Origin: Glutinoglossum americanum | Taxonomy: Eukaryota; Ascomycota; Geoglossomycetes; Geoglossales; Geoglossaceae | Assembly (NCBI GenBank): GCA_020080175.1 | Contig: JAGHQL010000223.1 | Span: 1 to 35,810, forward strand | Length of the DNA stretch: 35,810 bases | Reading direction: 5' to 3' | Shown: positions 20,428 through 29,816 of the stretch, piece after piece | How positions within the stretch are numbered: the first letter of the stretch is position 1 | Layout: the number at the start of each line of letters is the position of its first letter | The notes under the pieces: model-generated | The model's database searches: none | Seen by the model: the letters and a program-made list of their open reading frames with translations, nothing else | What the model was told of the DNA's origin: nothing | Program-made: the position numbers and the translations under genes

Positions 20428-22219
20428 ATGCCTCCGAAAGCGAAGAAGCATCGAACATGGGCCGAACAGTTTGCTGACCTTGACGATCCCGCTCCACGAG
20501 GTATACTAGAGGTTCTGAAATTGACGCAGCTAGATCTAACATTTTATAGAATTTGACCCTGAAGAACAAGAGCCCTCCGTTGATGGAAGCGGGGATGAGG
20601 CTGCTTCTTCGGACTACGCCAGTGAGACACACGATGGGAAAGAACACTACGTAGCAGTTGGGTATGGTTCTTTGCCACACCTGTCAACCTCGCTTCCTGC
20701 CTAACTCCAACATAGGAAGAGCAGACTTCGCAAACCGACTGAGATTCTGTTAGGCCCTCAGTATAAAGGATTACAAGTTAGTCGAAAGGCGCTTCTGGTT
20801 GACGGTGATAACGACGATCCGTTTGGAAGTGATCGGAGCGAACCCGGTGGGCCAGATCAGATGGATGTTGAGGAAGACGACCCTGATACTGGCGATCCCG
20901 ATGTTGAAATTGGCAGTGATGAGATGTCCAGCAATAGCGACTTGGAGGGTTCCAACGGCTCTCTTCCCAGGGGCAAGCCGAAATCAAGGGTAGCACCAGG
21001 AGGGTCAGTTGGCAATCGCTCGGTAGCGAGCAGCAAGAGCAATGGGGGCTATGATTCAAGCTCTAATTCGAATAGTGTTGAGAGTGTTAGCAACTCAGAG
21101 AGTGGGCAAGAGTCAGACTTGGATGATGAATTTTCTGGAGATGGCTTCATTGAAGGAGAAGAGGATGAGGATATGGGGAATAGCCACGACGAAGCGATGG
21201 GCGGAGAGCGCGATGAGGCTTTTCGCAGAAAGGAACTTCGTGAGATGATGGCCCAAGAGCAGAAAAGCGTTGTAGCCTCCATTTCTCAGGCGGTTAAGTC
21301 TGACGCCAGCAAAGGCCGTGCCGTGGAAGCACAACGGTCTACCTTTGATGCGTTATTAAACACACGAATCCGACTACAAAAGGGGCTCGTTTCGACAAAT
21401 TCACTATTGGCACGCAATCCCCAAGAGAGCCTTGACAGTATCCAGAACGGAGAAGCGATTCAAGCGGCAGAGGAGGCTGCAGTAAGGCTATGGAATGTCC
21501 TAGACGGACTCAGAGATGACATCGCCAAAGCCCATACAACTACGTCAAAGGTGGGTAGCAAGCGAAGACGGGAAGTAGATATAACCTCTGTGGATGATAT
21601 GTGGAGCGCGATGCAAGCTCATGAATCTCACTTTCTCCAAATCCGCCGCGCCACGTTGGAGAAATGGTCTGCTAAAGTCCGAGGCCCGGCTACTCTGCCC
21701 CCGAGTCGGAAACTCAACAGCACAGCTACCCAACAAACAATAACCGATATACTCCAGGAGCAGCTCTCCAACCCAGATCGCTTGGTCAGACGGACCAAAG
21801 TACCCCGCTCCTGCGCCCCAATCCAGGCGCAAAAGAAAATTCCGGAAGACCCCGAAATTTTCGACGACGCGGATTTCTACCAGATGCTCCTAAAGGAATT
21901 GGTCGACCAGAGGATGGTCGATTCCTCAAATAAGCAGGGCACGACTGTGCAATGGACTGCGGTCCGAGAAGCTAAGACTAAGAAGAATGTCGATACGAGG
22001 GCGTCTAAAGGGCGAAAACTCCGGTATACGGTCCATGAGAAGCTGCAGAATTTCATGGCGCCTCAAGAGTTGGGGAGTTGGGGCCAGAGGCAGATTGACG
22101 AGTTGTTTAGTAGTCTGTTAGGCCAGAGAGCTCGCCTACACGAGGAGGATATAGATAGTGCTGACGATGAAGATTGCTTCGGCGAAGAGGATTTGAAGCT
22201 TTTTCGTGGTGTGACGTGA
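20428..22219 (+). CDS. BFR2: Ribosome biogenesis protein Bfr2 (AATF/Traube)
   Basis: Bfr2/AATF belongs to the nucleolar complex with Enp2 and Lcp5 acting in early 40S (small-subunit processome) maturation. Exons are 20428-20500, 20550-20661 and 20716-22219, giving 562 aa. The N-terminus MPPKAKKHRTWAEQFADLDD is followed by an acidic region, then VGKSRLRKPTEILLGPQYKG and VSRKALL. A very acidic serine-rich stretch with FSGDGFIEGEEDEDMG precedes the AATF domain (QRSTFDALLNTRIRLQKGL, then TLEKWSAKV). The TRAUB domain ends the protein with KGRKLRYTVHEKLQNFM and WGQRQIDELFSSLLGQ. It lies 155 bp downstream of IND1 on the same strand. Confidence 0.96.
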
Positions 22220-22587
22220 CTGCATGGACAGGGCATGGATTAGGATCAGGACAATACCAAGAGTATGTACACAAATTCTTACAGAAGCAACCCCACAGCT
22301 AGCGTAAAAAGACGTCTTAAACAATAAAAGGGTCGCACCCTGATTTTCTATTTACATACACGTTGGTCTAATTAGTATGCCGTGAATATGCTGTGGATGC
22401 GCATGCTGTGATGGTGCGTATACATATAGATGCCCTCAGGAGTTTGAACAAGAATACCTTCCAACCGTTCCGAGTGCGTTGTAGATACCAACCAATCAAT
22501 TCCCAGCCTAGAAATTGCCTTAGAAAAAGTTTCAACCCGAAAACCTCGGACAAAGCCAGCATTCCTGAAGTAGCCTTATTCAAATCT
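22220..22587. other. Gap between convergent BFR2 and the disordered unknown gene
   Basis: These 368 bp hold two 3' UTRs. I see no gene; an AATAAA-like signal occurs on the plus strand near 22323. Confidence 0.45.
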
Positions 22588-24205
22588 CTACGGGTAATCT
22601 TCCTCATCAAAGGATTCCTGTGAGAAATCAGGTGGCAATGGTAGGCTATCATTCATCAAACTCTCAGGTAAGAGCTGACTTGCCGTCTCAAAATCATAAA
22701 TCCTAGTGCTGACTAGCCCAGTCCGAGCACTACTATTTACCCACATGTCTAAATTGGTAGACCGCAAAGCAGGCGATTTGATATGCGCAGATGGCGTAGC
22801 AGAGGTAGGTTGAGCTTCGGCACCTTGCAGAGTTGCTTGAGAGGAAGTGGTAGATGTGGATATTCCAGAAAGCGATGCCGAGGGTCGAGAATGAGAGGAT
22901 TCACTATCAGCTTCCGACACAGTGTCCGCGAGCTGAATGTGTGGATCTTCAGTCTCATGGTCATCGAGAGCAAGATGTCCACATGTCTGCGAAGATGCAT
23001 TTGATCCCGTCCTACACGACATACCAGTGGTGGACTCTCCATCGAAGTCCAGTTGCCTAGCCCCCTTCTTAGCTCCATTACTGACAGGCTCCTTCTTCCC
23101 CGCATCTGCACCATCGATAGTTGTGCACGAAGCAGACACAATGTTAACCCCCTGTAGAGGTAGAGGCGGCGATGTCCTATCCTCAGAGAACGACTCTGAA
23201 AGAGAGGCTAGATCTATATTGTTCACCATCGCCTGTGTTTCTGGTCCAAAATCGTAATCATGCTCAGAGTCCTCTTCATCATCGGAATCCCGAATTTTAA
23301 TCTTTACCGCAGCTCCAGAGATATCACCAGTAGGCTTTTCAAGTGTCTCTTCCGGAAATACTACGTCGCCCTCTGCGCGTTTCGCAATAATACCATTCGA
23401 CTCTTCCTCAAAGGAGGCATCCTGGGCCCCAGAGTAATTGCCAGAAACTAGTCCCCCAGCTCTTGCATCTTCAGGAATATTCTGGCCATTTGGAAACGGA
23501 GATTGCAGCCGGAGCAGGTTATCCTCGCTTTCCCAGGATACGCTGCTTCTCACAGTACGTTTTGGGTGCCGCTTGATGCCCTGGATTGTTTCTGAATTGA
23601 GCGCCGACTTGGACAGTAATTGTTCGGTCTTAGAGACAAGCGGAGACTTGGGACCCTCAGGATTTTCCATATTATAGGGTGAAAATGGCGAGTCAGGCGG
23701 CGAGTGGGAGGAAGGTATCTCAAGCTTACGTTTCTTTCGTGGTGTTGTTGGTAGAGCTGGAGGCGCCATCGTCGCGATTATCTTTGCATTTGCCTGCTCC
23801 TCCTGGACGTCATCCACTTCCGCAATATCTCTCAAAGGCTCTTGGTCATCAACGAGATTTAAGTCAATCTCCTCCTTAGGGATATATGAGATGAAGTCTA
23901 TCTGCGTGAGCGTTTGTTGCCTTAGTCGTTCATCTGTGAGTAGATGATCGCGAGATTTCGCAAGTCTGCGTTGTGGGTCGAAATGAACCTGTTCCTTTGC
24001 TTTTGATGCGGCAAGAGCTCTTTCACTCGAGGTTAGCCTCTTTGCACCGTGAAACATGGCCGCTCCAGCAGCGGTATCAAATTCCTGGAGAATTGTAAAT
24101 CATGAGTAGAGAGTGGAGAGTGTAGAGTACCGTGCTGGGTTTGATGGGCGTCCAAGTGCGACCAACCAGACTGGACAGTGTTATCGCGTTGTCGTCTCGC
24201 GCCAT
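22588..24205 (-). CDS. Unknown, largely disordered probable nuclear protein (two exons)
   Basis: I do not recognise the family. Exons are 24205-24131 and 24084-22588, phase 0, for 523 aa. The first exon reads MARDDNAITLSSLVGRTWTP then IKPST, continuing into EFDTAAGAAMFHGAKRLTSS. The N-terminal 100 residues look ordered, with a long basic/helical part (ERALAASKAKEQVHFDPQRR). RKKRKL at about 141-146 is a candidate nuclear localisation signal. The rest is rich in Ser, Pro, Asp and Glu, with a DSDDEEDSEHDYD acidic patch and many SP/TP sites. A hydrophobic-acidic C-terminus ends FSQESFDEEDYP. Without the first exon the start would be at the internal ATG at 24057; the in-phase exon makes that less likely. 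The ordered N-terminus would be the part to search with. Confidence 0.78.
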
Positions 24206-24643
24206 CACGTGGGTTCGCGATTAGGGAACCCAACGTATCTACCCACACACAATGTCTAAAATCATGGTTGATTTTAAGGGACAATTTCTCGAATACCCTG
24301 ACATTTCGTTCAGATATCACAAAAGGTTTACCAGAATACCACAATTTCGATTACTAGCCCGATTTCCTTTCAAGAATATTTCTTTCATCTTATTCTCTTC
24401 CTACTTTCCAACAGTGTGCCCATAGTTATAGGAGTCCCCTAGTTTATGCATCCTAATTCAACAGCAGTCCTTCGGAGTGCGCCCATAGTCATGGGAGTCC
24501 CTCCCCAGCATGCGCAACCAACAACACCAGTGATGTTTTGCGTGTCGGCTTGCGTCATTCTAGTAGGCTTTTTGGGTATCAGAGTAAAAAAGCAAAAGGT
24601 CTCGGTGCTCAAACAATTACCCCTTTTATTTATGCCAGCTTTG
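24206..24643. other. Interval between DPP1-like stop and unknown-gene start
   Basis: Both flanking genes are on the minus strand. The interval has no gene, but holds a 21-bp near-identical direct repeat listed separately. Confidence 0.5.
24418..24501. repeat. Pair of 21-bp direct repeats 63 bp apart
   Basis: Copies at 24418-24438 and 24481-24501 match at 19 of 21 positions. The second holds an inverted CCCAT...ATGGG. They lie just past the stop of the DPP1-like gene and 240 bp upstream of the unknown gene's start. Confidence 0.7.
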
Positions 24644-26012
24644 CTACCTTCGTCCCATCTCTATGTCCTGGTCAGGTGAGCCGACTTCAAGATCCTCGCA
24701 TACAGCAAATTCGCCCCCAATACCAGGTTGGTCTTCATCTTGTTCCACCCTTTCAAACCCACCGTTTTCAGCAATTTCCCCTCGGCTAGGATACGGGTTC
24801 TTGCAATTTATGTCATGGAGGCGCGGATAATATCTTCGATAGGAGAAATATGCGACCAAGAACCCCAAGAGCGAACCACATGTAACATCGTAAACATCAT
24901 GCCGGTAGTCCTCACATCTTGAGATGGCTATCAAAGCCGCTCCAATTAATGGAGCCAACACTAGCAGAACTCTTGCAAAGTCCGTTCCTGGTCTGAGCAC
25001 ACGCGTTTGCCCACAAAGGAATCTAGATTTAGCGAGTCTCAGCGTCTAAATTAAGCGTCATGTATAGAATGAGGGGCCCTTACAAGGCTAGATAACCCAA
25101 CCCACTGAATGCAAAGCTGCTGTGCCCGCTCGGGAAGCTTCTCCATCCATCGTGCAGAATATGACCGCCAGTCTCCGTGCAAACCTCGATATTGACCAGC
25201 GAATGCTCTGGGGTGCCTTTTGCCTATGTATTCAGTTAGCAAGGCGTGCCAAGGTTGCGACGGAACGGACCTGACTAACGGGTTTGCAACGAGATATAAG
25301 ATCCGGCCGAGGCCTTCCAACACTATTTTTGACAATCTGGGAGGCGTCAGCATCATGTCTAGAGTCGCCCAATCACTTCTCGAAGCTTACACCAGTTAAA
25401 AATGAAGTTAGGGTGAGACTAGAGTTAAGATCAGTTCATCACTAGGTAAGCTGCGCAGCGCGCGGATATCTTATACCCTATAACAAACCCCAAGTAAGTA
25501 ACATGGGCTTTGTGAAATCCTGGTTTCCATACTGCTGCCCATAGTCCTATAACAAGAATCGGCACACCAATTGAGTAAAAAATCAACCAGGCTTGATGAA
25601 AAATGCATGGTCAGAGTAAAGCTTGATATTTGAGCTCGAGTTATCCCTCATAGGTAATCCGGACGTACCGACAGGTACCCGTTCCACAGCAGCGTGTGGA
25701 TACTGAATATATCGATCGTCCAACGAGAAAAAGCGATGGAACGGCTGAACAAACGATTGTATCTATAAACCCGACTCAGCAAGTTATACCGTATGTCCAT
25801 AACCATACTTAAGCTGTACCAAAACAAAAGCTACTAACAACAAGGCCAGTCCAACATAGTCAGGAGCATAAGTTCTCTAGCCATACTCAGTAATGTGACA
25901 TTTCAACGCCACCTATCACCAAATAAATGCACACCTGAAGGAATCTCGATATCGACCCGAAACAGGCCCCCCGCTTCCTTGTCGCCGTAGAAGGCACAGA
26001 TCTAACAGGCAT
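24644..26012 (-). CDS. DPP1: PAP2-family lipid phosphatase (diacylglycerol pyrophosphate phosphatase type)
   Basis: Dpp1/Lpp1-type enzymes are membrane phosphatases that remove phosphate from diacylglycerol pyrophosphate, phosphatidate and related lipids. Eight exons give 314 aa: 26012-25935, 25876-25820, 25762-25669, 25591-25489, 25418-25391 (28 nt), 25336-25271, 25223-25084 and 25022-24644. All join in phase. The three phosphatase motifs are intact: C1 KNSVGRPRP at 123-131, C2 PSGHSS at 173-178, and C3 SRCEDYRH at 223-230 with the catalytic His. Membrane segments are visible, for example DYVGLALLLVAFVL, WLIFYSIGVPILVIGLWAAV and VLLVLAPLIGAALIAI. The C-terminus is an acidic cytosolic tail. 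Introns interrupt it so heavily that only the last exon stands out as an open frame. DPP1 versus LPP1 cannot be settled from motifs. Confidence 0.93.
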
Positions 26013-26162
26013 CCTGCCTAATCAAATTATAATGCTTTGTCAAAAATTCTTATTTAGGCGTCAGATGCATGTCCGAAGGATAAAGATCAGCCTTGGCACG
26101 AACATCATGCACAACTAATGCACGAAATATTTAGCTACCCCACACATTTTCTTTTCAACAAC
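26013..26162. promoter_or_regulatory. Short divergent promoter of DPP1-like gene and MED7
   Basis: The start codons are 150 bp apart and point outward, so the two genes very likely share control elements. An in-frame ATG at 26118 would lengthen Med7 by 15 residues that do not look like the family. Confidence 0.5.
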
Positions 26163-27013
26163 ATGGCAGACGCACAACAAGGGCACACGCACTCTGCTGC
26201 GTTTCCGGCCCCTCCCCCCTTCTTCAAGCATTTCACAGCGGAAAATCTATCGCGATTAAAAGACATCCAAGGGGATAAGACTCAAGACTCCGGCTCAGCG
26301 AACGAAGCCGAAAATATACCTGACGACCTGCGGTATCTAATACCGCCAGCCCCGCCAGATGATGGTCGATACCGGAGCTTTGGCGACCAGTACGATGTAT
26401 GCTACAACAAGTTGAACACCACAGGATCGGGCATCACTAATCTCCAGTCCTCAGATAGCAGATAGACTCCCCACACTCGAAGATCAAGGCATTGAGCAAC
26501 TCTACTCATCACAACCCCGCTCACCATCGGCCAATGAATTGGATGGCACACAGTCCGAATGGACCCTGGATAGAGCTGTGACCCTCCGCAAGATGGCGGA
26601 GAGCCTACTGCTCAATTTTATGGAACTCGTAGGAGTCCTTGCAGTCTCGCCAGAACAGGTCAGCCCCCGATTTCCCAGAACACATGTCAGACCCTTAACT
26701 ATTCGTACAGTACGGAAGGAAGATAGAGGATCTCAGGAAAATCTTTATAAATACACACCACCTTCTAAATGAATATCGCCCACATCAAGCAAGGGAAACG
26801 CTTATCCTGATGATGGAAGAGCAACTGGAGCGAAGTAGGGCAGAGACTGCGGGCATAAAGAGGATGAAGGAGAAAGTGGAATCTATTTTGTCTGATTTGG
26901 CTTCGTCATTTAGTGGCCTTGAACCTCCCGAAAAGCAAGGAAGAGGGCCTGTGAATAAGACTTTGGAAAAGCACGGGCAGATTTGGGATGCCCTTGACGA
27001 GGTTCTTGGCTGA
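26163..27013 (+). CDS. MED7: Mediator complex subunit 7
   Basis: Med7 is a middle-module subunit that pairs with Med21 and Med31 and helps Mediator reach RNA polymerase II. Exons are 26163-26396, 26455-26658 and 26711-27013, phase 0, giving 246 aa. The sequence shows FPAPPPFFKHFTAENLSRL, IPDDLRYLIPPAPPDD, YRSFGDQYD|IADRLPTLEDQG, LLLNFMELVGVLAVSPEQ|YG, KIEDLRKIFINTHHLLNEYR and PHQARETLILMMEEQLERSR, all family hallmarks. I chose the ATG at 26163 because MADAQQ... leads straight into the conserved proline-rich N-terminus; the ATG at 26118 lies in the short shared promoter. Confidence 0.95.
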
Positions 27014-27110
27014 TTCTCGCTATTTAGCATTTTCGAGAATATATGTATATAGAGGTCGGGGCTCCGACTACAACCCCTAAGATTCAACACTATATAAAAT
27101 GTACAGTGAA

Positions 27111-27131
27111 CTCCCTGCCTCAGGCAGGGAG
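27111..27131. terminator. Perfect 9-bp hairpin between convergent 3' ends
   Basis: CTCCCTGCC, then TCA, then GGCAGGGAG form a GC-rich stem-loop 98 bp after the MED7 stop and 160 bp past the ADE13 stop. In either transcript it would fold in the 3' UTR. A role in 3'-end formation or stability is inferred only. Confidence 0.5.
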
Positions 27132-27291
27132 TCTAATGCAAATAGATCACACCTTTTTACCATCCGAGCACCTTGGCCCTAGCTAGGTCGCGTAGTGGAA
27201 ATTTCAATTAGTAGTTCTGGGTAGAGATATGAACGAATCCACTTCGCAATGGGCCTTATCGTGTAGATATCTTCAGAGTGTTCTTAGGGCT

Positions 27292-28965
27292 TCAGACACT
27301 CAGTTCCACTACCTCTGTCGTCTTGATCTTCCCTGAGTATGGTGCAAGAGCTGCTGCAACTTCCCCCAAAGGGCCAACAAACTTCTCTACTTGCTGGGGT
27401 GCACGACCCACAAAGGTTGCTGGGTCAAGCAATTTATCCAGCTCGTCCACAATTGGCCTGAAAAACTCTTCCTTCTTGATGCGCTGAATAAGGTCGTTAT
27501 CTCTGCCAAATTTCTTGACCTCATCGGCAGCTTGGTGCGAGAGGACACGAATGTGCTCATGGGCATCTTGGCGAGATGCGCCCAAATGGACCAAGCGCAT
27601 AATAATGTTTTCTCTGTGGTTATATCAGCAGCTGGGTTGGTGGGATCAGGTACGGAGTTATCTTACGTGGCCATGAATGGCAACTCCTGGGAGATTCGTC
27701 TATTAATAACTGCAGGGTAAACAACGAATCCCGAGACAACATTGTTTAGTGTTGACATAAGTATATCGGCGGACAGATATATCTCAGGAAGGGAGATCCG
27801 CCGGATGGCACTATCGTCCAAAGTGCGTCTTTTCTCGCTTCATTAGTTTCTCTTTTAGTAATAGGATTAGTTTACTCAACTCAAACCACTGGGTTGCCAG
27901 CGTATCAGCTGTATCTTTATTAAGGTTAGCCAAATGTCGTCCCAAGGAACATATCCGCTCCGAGCGCATAGGATTTCGTTTATATGCCATAGCTGAAGAT
28001 CCAATCTGATCTTTCTCAAAAGGCTCTTCAAGCTCCTTCAGCATCGCGAGATGACGTATATCTCCGCCTATTCGCTGGCATGTCGCTCCGAACGACGCCA
28101 AAGCATTAGATATGTCAAGATCCACCTTGCGCGAATACGTTTGGCTACAGATCAGAAATGCCGACTGGAACCCAGCCTTCTCCGTAACCCGCCGATCAAG
28201 TTCCTCCACCTTGTCGTGATCTCCTTGGAAGATAGAAAGAAAGCTGGCCTGCGTTCCTGTGGTCCCTTTTACTCCTCGAAACCTAATATCCCCTCGTGCA
28301 CGCTCCAGGTTACGAAGATCCATAAGCAAGTCCTGAATCCACAGACACGCTCGCTTTCCAACAGTTGTAAGCTGTGCAGGTTGGCCATGAGTCAGTCCCA
28401 GACATGGGAGGTTTCTGTACTCGTTTGCAAAATCAGCTAATTTTCTGATGATAGTCGCGAGCTTGGGGAGAAGCAAGTCAAGCCCATCACGCAGAAAAAT
28501 AAGATCCGCGTTGTCGGTAACGAAGCCTAAAGCTACTCAGTTACACAATCCTTCTACAGATCACGAAAGAGTAGGAGAGGATTACAGGACGTGGCTCCCC
28601 AGTGAAGGATCCCCGCAGCAGCTGGAGCCACCTGGCCAAAGGCATGGAGATGGGCCATGACATCATGACGCCTCTTCTTCTCCTCTACCTCGGCCACCTT
28701 GAAGTCTTCATCCGTCAAGACTATATGTTCCTTCATTTGAGTCAGAGCTTCGTCTGATATATCAAGGCCGAGCTCTTTCTCTGCCTCGGCGAGCCAAACC
28801 CATAGTTGACGCCATGTTGAAAACCTCTTACGTGCCGAAAAGAGGTGGGACATCTCCCTGCCTATGAGGAGCAATAATCAGCCGAAAATGGTGAGGCACC
28901 GAGGGGGACTACTTACTCGCATAGCGCGAACTCAGGGGAGTCTGATAGCTATCGAAAGGCGACAT
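27292..28965 (-). CDS. ADE13: Adenylosuccinate lyase
   Basis: This enzyme splits fumarate from SAICAR and from adenylosuccinate in purine synthesis. Exons are 28965-28917, 28861-28586, 28526-27881, 27828-27667 and 27613-27292, giving 484 aa (yeast 482). The joined N-terminus reads [20 protein letters not shown], then [32 protein letters not shown] and WGATS|C hold substrate-binding residues, [15 protein letters not shown] has the catalytic His, and the flexible signature loop is [18 protein letters not shown]. The fourth and fifth exons restore [20 protein letters not shown] and [17 protein letters not shown]. It converges with MED7 and is divergent from MET10. Confidence 0.97.
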
Positions 28966-29150
28966 GGTTAGCTGCGCACAAAGTCCGGTTTCCTTTGTCA
29001 ATGACGAGCAATATATGGTGAGGTAATACGTCAAGGGTCAAGGTCCGCTAAAAAAAAATTCGAAGGAAGGGTGGGTAGGCGTGTGCAAAGCCGAGATACG
29101 CGGTGGAATTCAGAAGTTGAACTAAGCTGGTTAGATTTTTTTGCGGAGTT

Positions 29151-29185
29151 ATTCTGGTGGGGGCAGCCCGCTGCCCCACCAGAAT
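29151..29185. other. GC-rich inverted repeat in the ADE13/MET10 promoter
   Basis: ATTCTGGTGGGGGCAGC and GCTGCCCCACCAGAAT are inverted copies that differ by one bulged base, separated by CC. They could form a 16-bp stem. The position is 186 bp upstream of the ADE13 ATG and 630 bp upstream of the MET10 ATG. Confidence 0.7.
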
Positions 29186-29501
29186 GAAAACCCTGGAGAC
29201 CCTCTAACCGGATAAGGGAGTTTCAAATAAAAGTTGTCCGAACCCGGCCTTAGGCCAAAACACCCAAAACACCCTATCTTAGCAATTACAGGCCTCCGAG
29301 GCTCTGACGTCCCCCAACTACAGTATTGTACATGGCACACACTTAAGCACATCATGCATGTTAATTGCGCATGTGTCAACTTTGCTCCTTCCAGAACAAC
29401 CGAGCGTCTTGGCATAATCACGCCATCACCTCGAACCCCGAAATTCTCCCACGCTTAACGCTTATCGTCCACGGTCAAAAGAACAATTGGAATCGGCCAC
29501 C

Positions 29502-29750
29502 ATGTCCCGGTCCAATTCTTCGGCCATGTTGGTCTTTGATCTTCGTCTCTTAGCTAAGCGCCGGCATCTCTCGCGCCGGGCCTTTTTTCCTACATTTCAC
29601 AATCCCTCTCCGTTCACTTCAACACTTTTTTTCACTAAAGTTCACACGCCTGTCATTGCTACTCTCTCTCTCACAGCCAGAGCACGGCATTACCTCTTTC
29701 CCTGTCCTCATTGCTCTTCTCAGCTTCACGTTAATTTTGTCCATCTTTAA
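29502..29750 (+). other. 82-codon upstream ORF in the MET10 leader
   Basis: An ATG in a strong CCACC context opens a frame MSRSNSSAMLVFDLRLLAKR with a basic, mitochondrial-presequence-like composition and a stop at 29748-29750, 66 bp before the MET10 start. If the transcript begins upstream of it, it is a uORF that could limit MET10 translation. It could also be chance or an unrecognised small gene. Confidence 0.3.
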
Positions 29751-29816
29751 ATTAACTCTAGTTCGTCTTCTGCATTTGTCATCCAGACGCCTTATAGCTG
29801 CTTGCTGCACCGAATA

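Larger units (their letters stand above)
28966..29816. promoter_or_regulatory. Divergent ADE13/MET10 intergenic region
   Basis: This 851-bp gap is the longest promoter region in the gene-dense core. It holds a GC-rich hairpin (29151-29185), a CCAAAACACCCAAAACACCC direct repeat at about 29256-29275, a pyrimidine-rich tract at 29560-29700 typical of a strongly used fungal 5' UTR, and an upstream reading frame (29502-29750) before MET10. I did not find a clean sulfur-regulator site by eye. Confidence 0.6.

Noticed and set aside
26118-26162. Earlier in-frame ATG for MED7
   Set aside because: The added 15 residues are unlike the family and fall in the 150-bp shared promoter.
29802-29816. TTG start five codons upstream of the MET10 ATG
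   Set aside because: Non-ATG starts are not expected for this gene; ATG at 29817 is in frame and sufficient.
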